From Candidatus Latescibacterota bacterium (GTDB taxonomy: Bacteria; Latescibacterota; UBA2968; UBA8231), in contig JACPJE010000013.1 of the NCBI GenBank assembly GCA_016187725.1, positions 1-39,508 on the forward strand: 39,508 nt of DNA, given 5' to 3'. Below the pieces are notes generated by a model. That model made no database searches, was not told the DNA's origin, and saw nothing but the letters and a program-made list of their open reading frames with translations. Shown piece by piece: positions 1-6,541 of the stretch. Position 1 is the stretch's first letter, and each line of letters opens with the position of its first letter. The translations under genes and the position numbers were made by a program.

Positions 1-97
1 CGTAGCGGGCGAACCAATCCAACTCGATGGGCGGCCCGCCCAGCTCGTTGCACTCGGTGAGGATGCCTCCCAGGGCGATACGCGGTTTGCTGCTCAT
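1..97 (-). CDS. M81 (MlrC-like) metallopeptidase, N-terminal part only
   Basis: Only the first ~32 residues lie in the window; the gene runs off the left edge. The translation begins MSSKPRIALGGILTECNE and continues with LGGPP, which matches the N-terminus of the M81/MlrC family (RIA-GG---E-N), zinc peptidases related to the microcystin-degrading enzyme MlrC. The start codon (95-97) overlaps the stop of the upstream enolase-like remnant as ATGA, and an AGGAG site lies just upstream, so the two are probably co-transcribed and translationally coupled. The substrate cannot be told from this fragment. Family assignment is by recognition of the short N-terminal motif only. Confidence 0.6.
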   Translation of the reverse strand, partial: MSSKPRIALGGILTECNELGGPPIELDWFARY

Positions 98-648
98 GGG
101 GACTCCTCATAAGGGAGGGTCTGGGTGAAATACGAAGTGCCAAAGGCCATGTCCGAATAGGCCCCGTCCGGGATGTGCAGGGGATCGGCCATGCGCAGGC
201 GCTCCACCACCCGCCAGTCCAACTCCAGGCCCAGGCCCGGGGCCCGGCTCAACTGCAACTGCCCATCCCGCACCTTCAGTGGTTCCACCAGCAGCTCCTC
301 GATGAAGGGGTTGCCGGTGCGGTCCATCTCCACGGTGATCCCGTTGGGCAGGGCGGCCACCACCTGGGCGTTGGCCATCAGGGCCACCGCGTCGCTCCAG
401 GTGTGGGGGGCCACCCGCAAACCCTGTTCGCCGGCCAGGCGGACCACCTGCATAAGCTGCCCGATCCCGCCGCAGCGACAGGCATCCGGATGGGAGTACG
501 CCGAACCGATCCCCACCTGGCCGGTGTCGGTGTGGACCAGGATCAAGGTGGTAAGGCGGGCGGTGCACACCCCGCCCCCGCCACGGAACCCGTACCCGCC
601 CGGGTACTCAAAACGCAGGTTAATGGCCTCGACGCGATCGATCTTCAC
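94..648 (-). pseudogene. Enolase-superfamily (mandelate racemase/muconate lactonizing-like) enzyme with large internal deletion
   Basis: A 184-residue ORF with a GTG start at 646-648. Residues 1-58 look like the start of the MLE/mandelate racemase N-terminal cap domain (MKIDRVEAINLRFEYPGG, then a TLILVHTDTGQVGIG strand). From residue ~58 onward it reads as the C-terminal end of the same family: DACRCGGIGQLMQVV, then GLRVAPHTWSDA and the C-terminal cap return. Full members are about 360-400 residues and carry a KxK motif and three acidic metal ligands in the barrel; that whole central segment is absent, so the product cannot be an active enolase-superfamily enzyme. The join sits in the codons for HPDAC, where PDA also fits the family sequence before RCGG, so a short homology at the deletion is plausible. 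The flanking reading frame is intact. Confidence 0.8.
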
Positions 649-676
649 CCGGTTCTCCCCGGCTCTTGTGGCTCAA

Positions 677-696
677 TACCCTACTCAGTACCCTAC
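677..696. repeat. Tandem TACCCTAC motifs in divergent promoter region
   Basis: Two exact copies of TACCCTAC (677-684 and 689-696), 12 bp apart, lie between the divergent enolase-like and dehydrogenase genes. A TAAAAT hexamer at 701-706 could be a -10 element for the plus-strand gene. The longer word AGTACCCTA also occurs at 14469-14477 upstream of the URO-D-like gene, so a shared regulator site is possible. Confidence 0.35.
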
Positions 697-739
697 AGTG
701 TAAAATATCCGCAACCTCTTCACAAGAAACGAGGGGACC

Positions 740-1756
740 ATGAAAACCCGGCAACTGGTCGTGCTCGAACCCGGCCGCATCGAGGTGCAGGAGCATGAAC
801 TCGACGAAAGCCTCAAACCTGACGAGGCCCTGGTCCAGAGCGAATACACCATCGTCAGCGCCGGCACCGAGGGGGCCGGCTTCACCGGCCTGGTCAAGGA
901 GATGCCCTTTGGCGACGCGGGCCAGTACCCCCGCACCACCGGGTACGGACACCTGGGCCGGGTGCTCAGCGTGGGCTCCGGGGTGAGCATGTGCAAGCCC
1001 GGCGACCGGGTGCTCAGCTTCTCGCGCCACGCCTCCCTGGTCAAGGCCGACGCCGGCCGCATGGCTCTGCCGGTTTCCCAGGAAGCCCCGGGCCAGCACC
1101 TGGTCTTTGCCCGCATGGCCGGGGTGAGCATCGCTGCCCTGCGCTCCGCCACGGTGCAACCTGGGGACACGGTGCTGGTGATCGGCATGGGTCTGGTGGG
1201 CAATTTCGCCGCCCAGCTCTTCCGGCAGGCCGGGGCCGAGGTGATGGCCGTGGACCTGGCCCAGTTCCGCCTGGACCAGGCCCGGGCCTGCGGCATCGGG
1301 CGGGTGGTGAACGCCGCCAAGGACAATATGGAAGAGGCCGTAAAGGAGTGGACCGGGGGGCGGGGGGCGCATGTGGTAGTCGAGGCCATCGGCCGCAGCG
1401 AGGTGGTGGCCCAGGCCGTGATGCTGGCCCGCCGCTACGGGGAGGTGATCCTCCTGGGCAGCCCCAGGGCCAGGGCAATCTTCGACGCCACCCCCATGCT
1501 TCTGCGCCTCCACCTGGAGGCCATCCGCATGATCGGCGCTCTGGAGTGGCGCTGGCCCCAGCACGAGACCGAGCGGGTCCGCGACCTGACGGCCAACTAC
1601 CGGATGCTGGCCGAATGGATCGCCGGCGGGCGGTTGCAGGTAGCCCCGCTCTTGACCCACCTGGCCTCCCCGGACCATTGCCAGCAGATCTACGACGGGC
1701 TCACCGGCAAGAAGGAGGAGTTCCTGGGGGCGGTTTTCGATTGGAGTCGGGGCTGA
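740..1756 (+). CDS. Medium-chain dehydrogenase/reductase (zinc-type alcohol dehydrogenase-like)
   Basis: 338 residues, a normal length for the MDR superfamily. The N-terminal GroES-like domain is residues ~1-130; it has SAGTEG and GYGHLGRV where classical alcohol dehydrogenases carry catalytic zinc ligands, so the usual Cys/His ligand pattern is not obvious and the zinc may be missing. The Rossmann domain follows with VLVIGMGLVGNFAAQL at ~151-166, the glycine motif for NAD(P) binding, and an acidic residue after the second strand (AVDLAQ) that favours NAD. The start ATG has GAGGGG eight bases upstream. The stop overlaps the ATG of the aminotransferase remnant (ATGA), and this C-terminus may itself be a product of the deletion there. 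It probably oxidises a polyol or sugar-derived alcohol in the catabolic block; the substrate is unknown. Confidence 0.85.
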   Translation: MKTRQLVVLEPGRIEVQEHELDESLKPDEALVQSEYTIVSAGTEGAGFTGLVKEMPFGDAGQYPRTTGYGHLGRVLSVGSGVSMCKPGDRVLSFSRHASLVKADAGRMALPVSQEAPGQHLVFARMAGVSIAALRSATVQPGDTVLVIGMGLVGNFAAQLFRQAGAEVMAVDLAQFRLDQARACGIGRVVNAAKDNMEEAVKEWTGGRGAHVVVEAIGRSEVVAQAVMLARRYGEVILLGSPRARAIFDATPMLLRLHLEAIRMIGALEWRWPQHETERVRDLTANYRMLAEWIAGGRLQVAPLLTHLASPDHCQQIYDGLTGKKEEFLGAVFDWSRG

Positions 1757-2265
1757 TGGGGGTCAAGGGTTTCGGCTTTCTCTACGTGCGGGCCGATCTG
1801 CAGGGCACGGTGGTGAAACCTACCCAGCACTCGGGCGGGGTGCGGCTCAACTATCCCCCCTGGGCCGCGGCCCCTGATCCGGCCTTTCCCGAGATCTCCT
1901 GCTCCCCGGTGCCCGGGCCGGGCTGTTACGAGGTCAGCTATCCCTCCTACGAGGGGGCGGTCTGCGCCCAGGAGAGCCTGCGCTACATCCTGCGCCTGGG
2001 GGTGCCCAATATCCGCGCCCACGCCCGCAGCCTCGCCGAGCGCCTGCAGGAGGAGTTGCCGGCTCTCGGGTATCCTTCCATCACCCCCAGGGGCAACGAG
2101 AGTTCTATCCTGGCCTTTGTGGCCAAAGACCCCGCGGCCACCCTGGCCCGGACCCGCGGCGCCGGCGTCCACGTGGCCATGCGTTACGGCGACAAGATGC
2201 GCCTCTCCCCCTCGGTGTACAACAACCACGAAGACATCGACCGCCTGCTGGCGGCACTCAGATAA
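1756..2265 (+). pseudogene. Class V aminotransferase (isopenicillin N epimerase-like), C-terminal fragment
   Basis: 169 codons opening at an ATG that overlaps the dehydrogenase stop. The first residues, MGVKGFGFLYVR, correspond to the segment immediately after the PLP-binding lysine of class V aminotransferases. The rest (SYPSYEGAV, YILRLGVPNIRAHARSL, C-terminal MRLSPSVYNNHEDIDRLL) is a clean match to the small C-terminal domain. About 200 N-terminal residues, including the PLP site and Schiff-base lysine, are missing, so it cannot be catalytic. The deletion joins the end of the dehydrogenase to the middle of this gene. It stops 10 bases before the CocE hydrolase, consistent with one former operon. 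Confidence 0.8.
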
Positions 2266-2275
2266 GGATTGCGCG

Positions 2276-4024
2276 ATGGCAGAAGAAGAGCACCAGCCCG
2301 ATCTGATCCACGAGAAGAACCTCGAAGTCCCCATGCGCGACGGGACCATCCTGCGCGCCAATCTCACCCGGCCCAGGGGTGAGGGCGCCTTTCCGGCCCT
2401 GGTGGAGCGCACCCCCTACAACAAGGAGGGGGGCTCGGAGAACGCGATCGGGGCGCCCGAGTTCTTCGCGAAAAGGGGGTACGCGGTGATCGTCCAGGAC
2501 GCGCGCGGCAGGTTCGCCTCGGCGGGCGAGTTCTACCCCTTCCGCGATGACGGGGCCGGCCTGAACCGCGACGGGTACGACACCGTCGAGTGGGTCGCCG
2601 CCCAGCCCTGGTGCAACGGCCAGGTGGGGATGATCGGCGGCTCCTATTCGGGGGCCACCCAGTACCGCAACGCCCTCAGCCGGCCGCCCCATTTGCGGGC
2701 CCTCTTCGCGCGCGAGTCCTCTGCCGACTACTACCAGGAGTGGGTCTACCGCGGCGGGGCCTTTGAACTGGGGTTCTGCCTCAGTTGGGCCCATACCGTG
2801 ACCATCGGCAACCTGGGCCACCTGGTCGCAGGAGAAGAGGTCGAGCGCCGGCGGGCCGCCCTGGACCAGGTGAAGAAGGATCTGGAGGACTGGTACGGGC
2901 GGCTGCCGCTCTACCCCTGCCCTTTCCTGGAAGGGTTGAGCGATTGGTACAATGCCTGGCTGGAGCACCCGGAGGACGGGCCTTACTGGTGGCGGTTCAA
3001 CGTCGAGAAGTTCCACGACCAGATCGAGACCCCCATCTATCACCTGGGCGGCTGGTACGACATCTTCCTGGGGGGCACCCTGAAGCACTACCTGGGCCTG
3101 AAGCGCCGGGCCCGCACCGAACAGGCGCGCCAGGGCCAGCGGCTGATCATCGGTCCCTGGGTGCATGGGCCGGCGAATATCGGCAGCCGGGCTGCCGGCG
3201 AATTCGATTTTGGCCCCGCGGCGGCCCAGGATTTCAACCAGTTGCGCCTGCCCTGGTTCGACCACTGGCTCAAGGGGGCGGAAAACGGGGTGATGGAGGA
3301 GCCGCCGGTGCGGATCTTTGTCATGGGGCGCAACGAATGGCGCAGCGAGGCCGACTGGCCCCTGCCCGATACGCGCTACGCCAACTATTATCTGCACGAG
3401 GGCCGCAGCGGTTCCATCGACTCGCTGAACGACGGCGCCCTCTCGCCGGTCCCTCCCGCGGGCAGCGAGCAGCCGGACAGTTTTGTGTACGACCCGTACC
3501 GCCCGGTCCCCACCCTGGGCGGCAATACCCTGGGCATCCCCGGCGGGGTGTACGACCAGCGCCAGGTAGACGCCCTCTGCCTCACCTACACCAGCGCGCC
3601 CCTCGACCGGGAACTGGAGGTCACCGGGCCGGTGAAGGCCCGGCTCTACGCCCTGTCCTCCTCGCCCGACACCGACTGGGTGGTGCGCCTCGAAGACGTG
3701 CATCCCGATGGGTACTCGCGCAACCTGTGCGACGGCATCCTCCGGGCCCGGTACCGCAACTCCTTCGCCCGCCCCGAACTGCTGGACCCCGGCAAGGTCT
3801 ATTGCTTCGAGGTGGACCTGTGGGCCACCAGCAATGTCTTCCTGCCCGGCCACCGCCTGCGGGTGGTGGTCACCAGCAGCTCTTTTCCCCGCTTCGACCG
3901 CAACCTGAACACCGGCGGGCCGATCAACAAAGAAGCCGCCGGCCAGGTGGCCATCAACACCGTCCTGCACGATATGCTCAGGCCTTCCCATGTCGTGCTG
4001 CCCTTGATCGAGCGGCACGTATAG
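2276..4024 (+). CDS. CocE/NonD family (X-Pro dipeptidyl-peptidase S15-like) hydrolase
   Basis: 582 residues from an ATG at 2276 preceded by AAGGA. It has the complete family architecture: an alpha/beta hydrolase domain with nucleophile Ser123 in GGSYSG, probable catalytic Asp262 (GGWYDIF) and His297 (GPWVHG), and a C-terminal jelly-roll domain (~340-582) containing the typical DTDWVVRLEDVHPDG and RLRVVVTSSSFPRFDRN motifs. Cocaine esterase, glutaryl-7-ACA acylase and X-prolyl peptidases share this fold, so the reaction is hydrolysis of an ester or amide, but the substrate cannot be predicted. No signal peptide is visible, so it is likely cytoplasmic. Unlike its neighbours it is full length. 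Confidence 0.93.
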   Translation: MAEEEHQPDLIHEKNLEVPMRDGTILRANLTRPRGEGAFPALVERTPYNKEGGSENAIGAPEFFAKRGYAVIVQDARGRFASAGEFYPFRDDGAGLNRDGYDTVEWVAAQPWCNGQVGMIGGSYSGATQYRNALSRPPHLRALFARESSADYYQEWVYRGGAFELGFCLSWAHTVTIGNLGHLVAGEEVERRRAALDQVKKDLEDWYGRLPLYPCPFLEGLSDWYNAWLEHPEDGPYWWRFNVEKFHDQIETPIYHLGGWYDIFLGGTLKHYLGLKRRARTEQARQGQRLIIGPWVHGPANIGSRAAGEFDFGPAAAQDFNQLRLPWFDHWLKGAENGVMEEPPVRIFVMGRNEWRSEADWPLPDTRYANYYLHEGRSGSIDSLNDGALSPVPPAGSEQPDSFVYDPYRPVPTLGGNTLGIPGGVYDQRQVDALCLTYTSAPLDRELEVTGPVKARLYALSSSPDTDWVVRLEDVHPDGYSRNLCDGILRARYRNSFARPELLDPGKVYCFEVDLWATSNVFLPGHRLRVVVTSSSFPRFDRNLNTGGPINKEAAGQVAINTVLHDMLRPSHVVLPLIERHV

Positions 4025-4250
4025 TGGCAAGCCACAAGGGTTTTGCCCAACACCGCAAGCGGCGAGGAGAGGACCCTGGAGGGACGGGGATACCCTGGAG
4101 GTGTCTCCTGGGAGCGGTTGGGGTGGGAAGTCCGCGTGGCGGGGAGTGGGGTAGCGGAGCCAGAGCGAGCGAGGGCGTGCGGTGCCTCCAGCCCGAGGGG
4201 CGGGGGATCCGCTACGTGAAACTGCGCCTCACCTGAAAAAGGAGGGACTG
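4025..4250 (+). other. Gap with possible 3' remnant of a lost gene
   Basis: 226 bases without a convincing gene. The last in-frame stretch before the stop at 4234-4236 reads GRGIRYVKLRLT, which resembles the tail of BNR/sialidase-like proteins such as the one ending at 18432 (LRLKLRVD). It may be the 3' end of a deleted gene. The core also has a short imperfect repetition (ACCCTGGAGG at 4072 and 4093). An AAGGAGGG ribosome-binding site for the next ORF closes the gap. Confidence 0.25.
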
Positions 4251-4541
4251 ATGAGTACACCGCTCCGTCTGCTGTCGATCGGCGCCCATCCGGCCGACGT
4301 CTTCGACCAGTCCGGCGGCACCATGGCCCACCACGCCAGCCGTGGGGACTACGTGGGCTGCGTGGTGCTGACCCACGGGGCCTTTGGCACGGCCTGCCAG
4401 TGCGCCTATGCCGAAGGCTTCATCTCCCTGAACGCCGAGACCCACCACTTTCTGCCAGTCACCGAACACGCGCTGCGCACGGCCCGCTACTCGGACCACG
4501 AGAACATGGCCCGTTACTCCTTCCACCTGCGGGTGGACTGA
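4251..4541 (+). pseudogene. PIG-L/LmbE-type deacetylase with internal deletion
   Basis: 96 codons from an ATG with a strong upstream AAGGAGGG. Residues 1-38 are the N-terminal Rossmann-like strand of PIG-L deacetylases: LLSIGAHPADVFDQSGGTMA corresponds to the zinc-binding AHPDD segment, followed by VVLTHG. From residue ~39 the text is a C-terminal PIG-L tail (CAYAEGF, HHFLPVTEHALRTARYSDHENMARYS). Family members are usually 220-300 residues; roughly 150-200 central residues are missing, including the HxxH zinc ligand. AHPAD also replaces the second Asp of the canonical AHPDD. The product should be inactive. The ORF ends one base before the first amidohydrolase. Confidence 0.75.
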
Positions 4542-4542
4542 T

Positions 4543-5304
4543 ATGGTCTCGCTGAACTTCAAGGCGCGAGTCCCGGTCTTCGACGCCAATGTGGGCGTGG
4601 GGCACCGCCACGACCGGGTGTCGCCCTTCGACAGCCCCGACGAGTTGCTGGAGGAGATGGCCCGCCACGGGGTGGACCGGGCGCTGATCTACCACCTGCA
4701 GGGCGAAATCCTCAGCCCCATAGAGGGCAACGAGGCCCTGGGCAGGTGGGCTGCCGGGCGCGCCGAGTTCAGCCTGCAGTGGACCCTGGGGCCGACCCCT
4801 GATTCGCTGCGCCAGCTGCAGCAGTTGCGCGCCTCCGGCCAGCTGCACAGCGCCCGCCTGTCCTGCACCGGGCCGAGCGGCATCCCCTTCAGCGAGTGGA
4901 TCTACGGGGAGGCGCTGGCCTGGCTGGCCGCCGAGCGGATTCCCCTGTGGATCTCGCTGGCCGACACCCCGGCCGCGGAACTGATGGAGACCCTCAACCT
5001 CTTCCCCGAACTGGCCACCGTACTCCTGGGCGGACACTATTCCCACGCCCTGCTCTTGCGGCCCCTGCTGCGCCGGCTGCCCAAGGCCCACCTGGAGTTG
5101 AGTCGCTACGAGTGCCTGGGCGAGGTGGAGGAGTTGCTGGGCGAATTCGGGGCGAGCCGTTTGCTCTACGGCTCCTTCTATCCGCGCTACGCCATGGGTC
5201 CCATGCTCTACTATCTGCACCACCTCCGGTGCGGCGACGCCGAGCTGGCAGCCCTGTGCGCCGGCAACCTGGAACGCCTGCTGGGAAGGGAGGCGGGCAG
5301 ATGA
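4543..5304 (+). CDS. Amidohydrolase-2 family TIM-barrel protein
   Basis: 253 residues. It has the general layout of amidohydrolase-2 proteins: an N-terminal strand (VPVFDANVGVGHR) in place of the metal-binding HxH, an ELLEEMARHGVDRALIY helix-strand unit, and a C-terminal RLLYGSFYPRYAMGP strand where active members carry the G-SD metal-binding Asp. HxH and that Asp are both altered, so metal-dependent catalysis is doubtful and the protein may partner the next gene. Its last codons overlap the next ATG (ATGA), indicating translational coupling. No signal peptide is visible. Confidence 0.8.
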   Translation: MVSLNFKARVPVFDANVGVGHRHDRVSPFDSPDELLEEMARHGVDRALIYHLQGEILSPIEGNEALGRWAAGRAEFSLQWTLGPTPDSLRQLQQLRASGQLHSARLSCTGPSGIPFSEWIYGEALAWLAAERIPLWISLADTPAAELMETLNLFPELATVLLGGHYSHALLLRPLLRRLPKAHLELSRYECLGEVEELLGEFGASRLLYGSFYPRYAMGPMLYYLHHLRCGDAELAALCAGNLERLLGREAGR

Positions 5305-6044
5305 GCGGACAAGCCATGACCATCGATTTCCACGGCCACGTGGGCCGCTGGGATCACCTGCTCATGGAGGACGACGCGCCCAAGCTCCTGCGGGCCATGG
5401 ACGCGGTGGGCCTGGACCGGGCCTGCGTGTTTGACATCTTCCATCCGGACGGGACCCGGGGCAACGACCTGACCGCCGCCTTTGTGGCCCGCCACCCGGA
5501 CCGTTTCATCGGCTTTGCCTATGTCTCGCCCCTGGTGCCCCAGGGCATGGTGCCTGAACTGGAGCGGGCCATCGACCATCTCGGTTTCCGGGCCATCAAG
5601 CTCTATTCCCCGTACACGCCGTACGAGTACAACCATCCGATATGGGACCCCATCTACCAGTTCGCCCACCAGCGCGGCCTGGCAGTGCTGGCCCACACCG
5701 GCCAGGACGCCGAGCCCCGGTACCTGGGAGAGGCCGCGGCCCGCTTTCCCAGGGCCAGGTTCGTGGCCGGCCACGCGGGCAACACCGAGCCGTACCGGCG
5801 CCAGGCCATCGCGGCGGCCCAGCGCTGCCCCAATTTCCATCTGGAGACCTGCTCCACCTTCCGCACCCCAGGGGTGATCGAGGAACTGGTGAGGGAGGCC
5901 GGTGCGGACCGGGTGCTCTACGGCTCGGACCTGCCGCTGATGGACCCGCGGCCCCAGTTGGGCAAGATCCTCACCGCGCGGCTCAGCGACCGGGAAAAAC
6001 GCCTGGTCCTGGGCGAAAACGCCCGGCGGCTGCTGAGGCTGTGA
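5301..6044 (+). CDS. Amidohydrolase-2 family metal-dependent hydrolase/decarboxylase
   Basis: 247 residues beginning MSGQAMTIDFHGHVG. HGH near residue 12 is the metal-binding HxH motif; later AVLAHTGQ and FVAGHAG supply the histidines of strands 5 and 6, and VLYGSDLPLMDP supplies the metal-binding Asp. All catalytic landmarks of the ACMSD/4-oxalomesaconate hydratase branch of amidohydrolase-2 are therefore present, unlike the coupled gene upstream. The pair may form a heteromer with one active subunit, which is inference from the motif difference and the 4-base overlap. The reaction is hydrolysis or decarboxylation of a small carboxylate; the substrate is unknown. Confidence 0.88.
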   Translation: MSGQAMTIDFHGHVGRWDHLLMEDDAPKLLRAMDAVGLDRACVFDIFHPDGTRGNDLTAAFVARHPDRFIGFAYVSPLVPQGMVPELERAIDHLGFRAIKLYSPYTPYEYNHPIWDPIYQFAHQRGLAVLAHTGQDAEPRYLGEAAARFPRARFVAGHAGNTEPYRRQAIAAAQRCPNFHLETCSTFRTPGVIEELVREAGADRVLYGSDLPLMDPRPQLGKILTARLSDREKRLVLGENARRLLRL

Positions 6045-6060
6045 GCGGCGGATTTTCCCC

Positions 6061-6090
6061 TTGACATGATCGCGCCGCTCTGCTTATCGT
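6061..6090 (+). promoter_or_regulatory. Promoter-like TTGACA-18-TATCGT
   Basis: A perfect -35 hexamer TTGACA (6061-6066) is followed 18 bases later by TATCGT (6085-6090). The only ORF right after it is 6102-6233 (43 codons, no recognisable motifs), which I do not call as a gene, followed by the terminator at 6281. A short transcript of about 200 nt between the two sites is possible. Confidence 0.3.
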
Positions 6091-6280
6091 TGACACCATC
6101 ATGACCCCGAGTTTGCCGACAAAAATCCTGTGGGCCCTGCCCAGCGTGCCCGAGCGGATCGGCAGCGAAATCTGCCGCCGGAAAGGCCATTTTCTCGCCT
6201 CGGAGAGGAGAAATCCGCCTGCACCACTCTGAGGAGCCACCGCTGTAATTCGCTTTAACTATTTTGCGATTGATAAATTA

Positions 6281-6317
6281 GGCCGCGAGGGCACGCTCCT
6301 CGCGGCCTTTTTTGTTT
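6281..6317 (+). terminator. Rho-independent terminator
   Basis: A perfect 10-bp stem, GGCCGCGAGG (6281-6290) with CCTCGCGGCC (6298-6307), a 7-base loop, then TTTTTTGTTT. It ends the catabolic block, and the MITE begins immediately after the T-tract. Confidence 0.92.
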
Positions 6318-6318
6318 A

Positions 6319-6519
6319 GAAGCTGTTTCATAACTCGGTCTGTCGGCCCGAGCCCGAGCGAAAGCGGCGTGGGCAAGGCGCCCGAAGCAGGCGTATTGAA
6401 TCATAAATACGCCGAATGAGGGCGACCCGTAGACCCGCCCAACTCCAAGAGTTGGGCGCCACGCCGTCCCACGCCGCTTGCAGCCGGGCGAAGCCAAGAA
6501 GGGGTTGTGAAACAGCTTC
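6319..6519. mobile_element. MITE-like element, ~201 bp, with terminal inverted repeats and TTA target duplication
   Basis: Left end GAAGCTGTTTCATAAC (6319-6334) and right end GTTGTGAAACAGCTTC (6504-6519) are inverted repeats with one mismatch in 16. Directly outside both ends is TTA (6316-6318 and 6520-6522), a 3-bp target duplication. Subterminal AAGCGGCGTGGG near 6362 and CCCACGCCGCTT near 6470 extend the palindrome, so much of the element can fold into a long hairpin. There is no transposase. Three-base TNA duplications are known for the IS1031 group of the IS5 family, so a non-autonomous IS5-type element is likely. It lies between a terminator and the ABC-F gene, whose promoter it may have displaced or supplied. 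Confidence 0.75.
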
Positions 6520-6541
6520 TTATGACGAGGGAAAAGAGATC

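Noticed and set aside
620-1678. 352-codon open frame on the minus strand opposite the dehydrogenase
   Set aside because: Shadow of the dehydrogenase; no motifs and an implausible His/Gly/Pro-rich composition.
2258-4030. 590-codon open frame on the minus strand opposite the CocE hydrolase
   Set aside because: It mirrors a well-recognised plus-strand gene in GC-rich DNA and has Gly/Pro/Val-rich composition without domains.
6102-6233. 43-codon ORF after the promoter-like site
   Set aside because: No ribosome-binding site, no recognisable motifs; reported only as context for the promoter.
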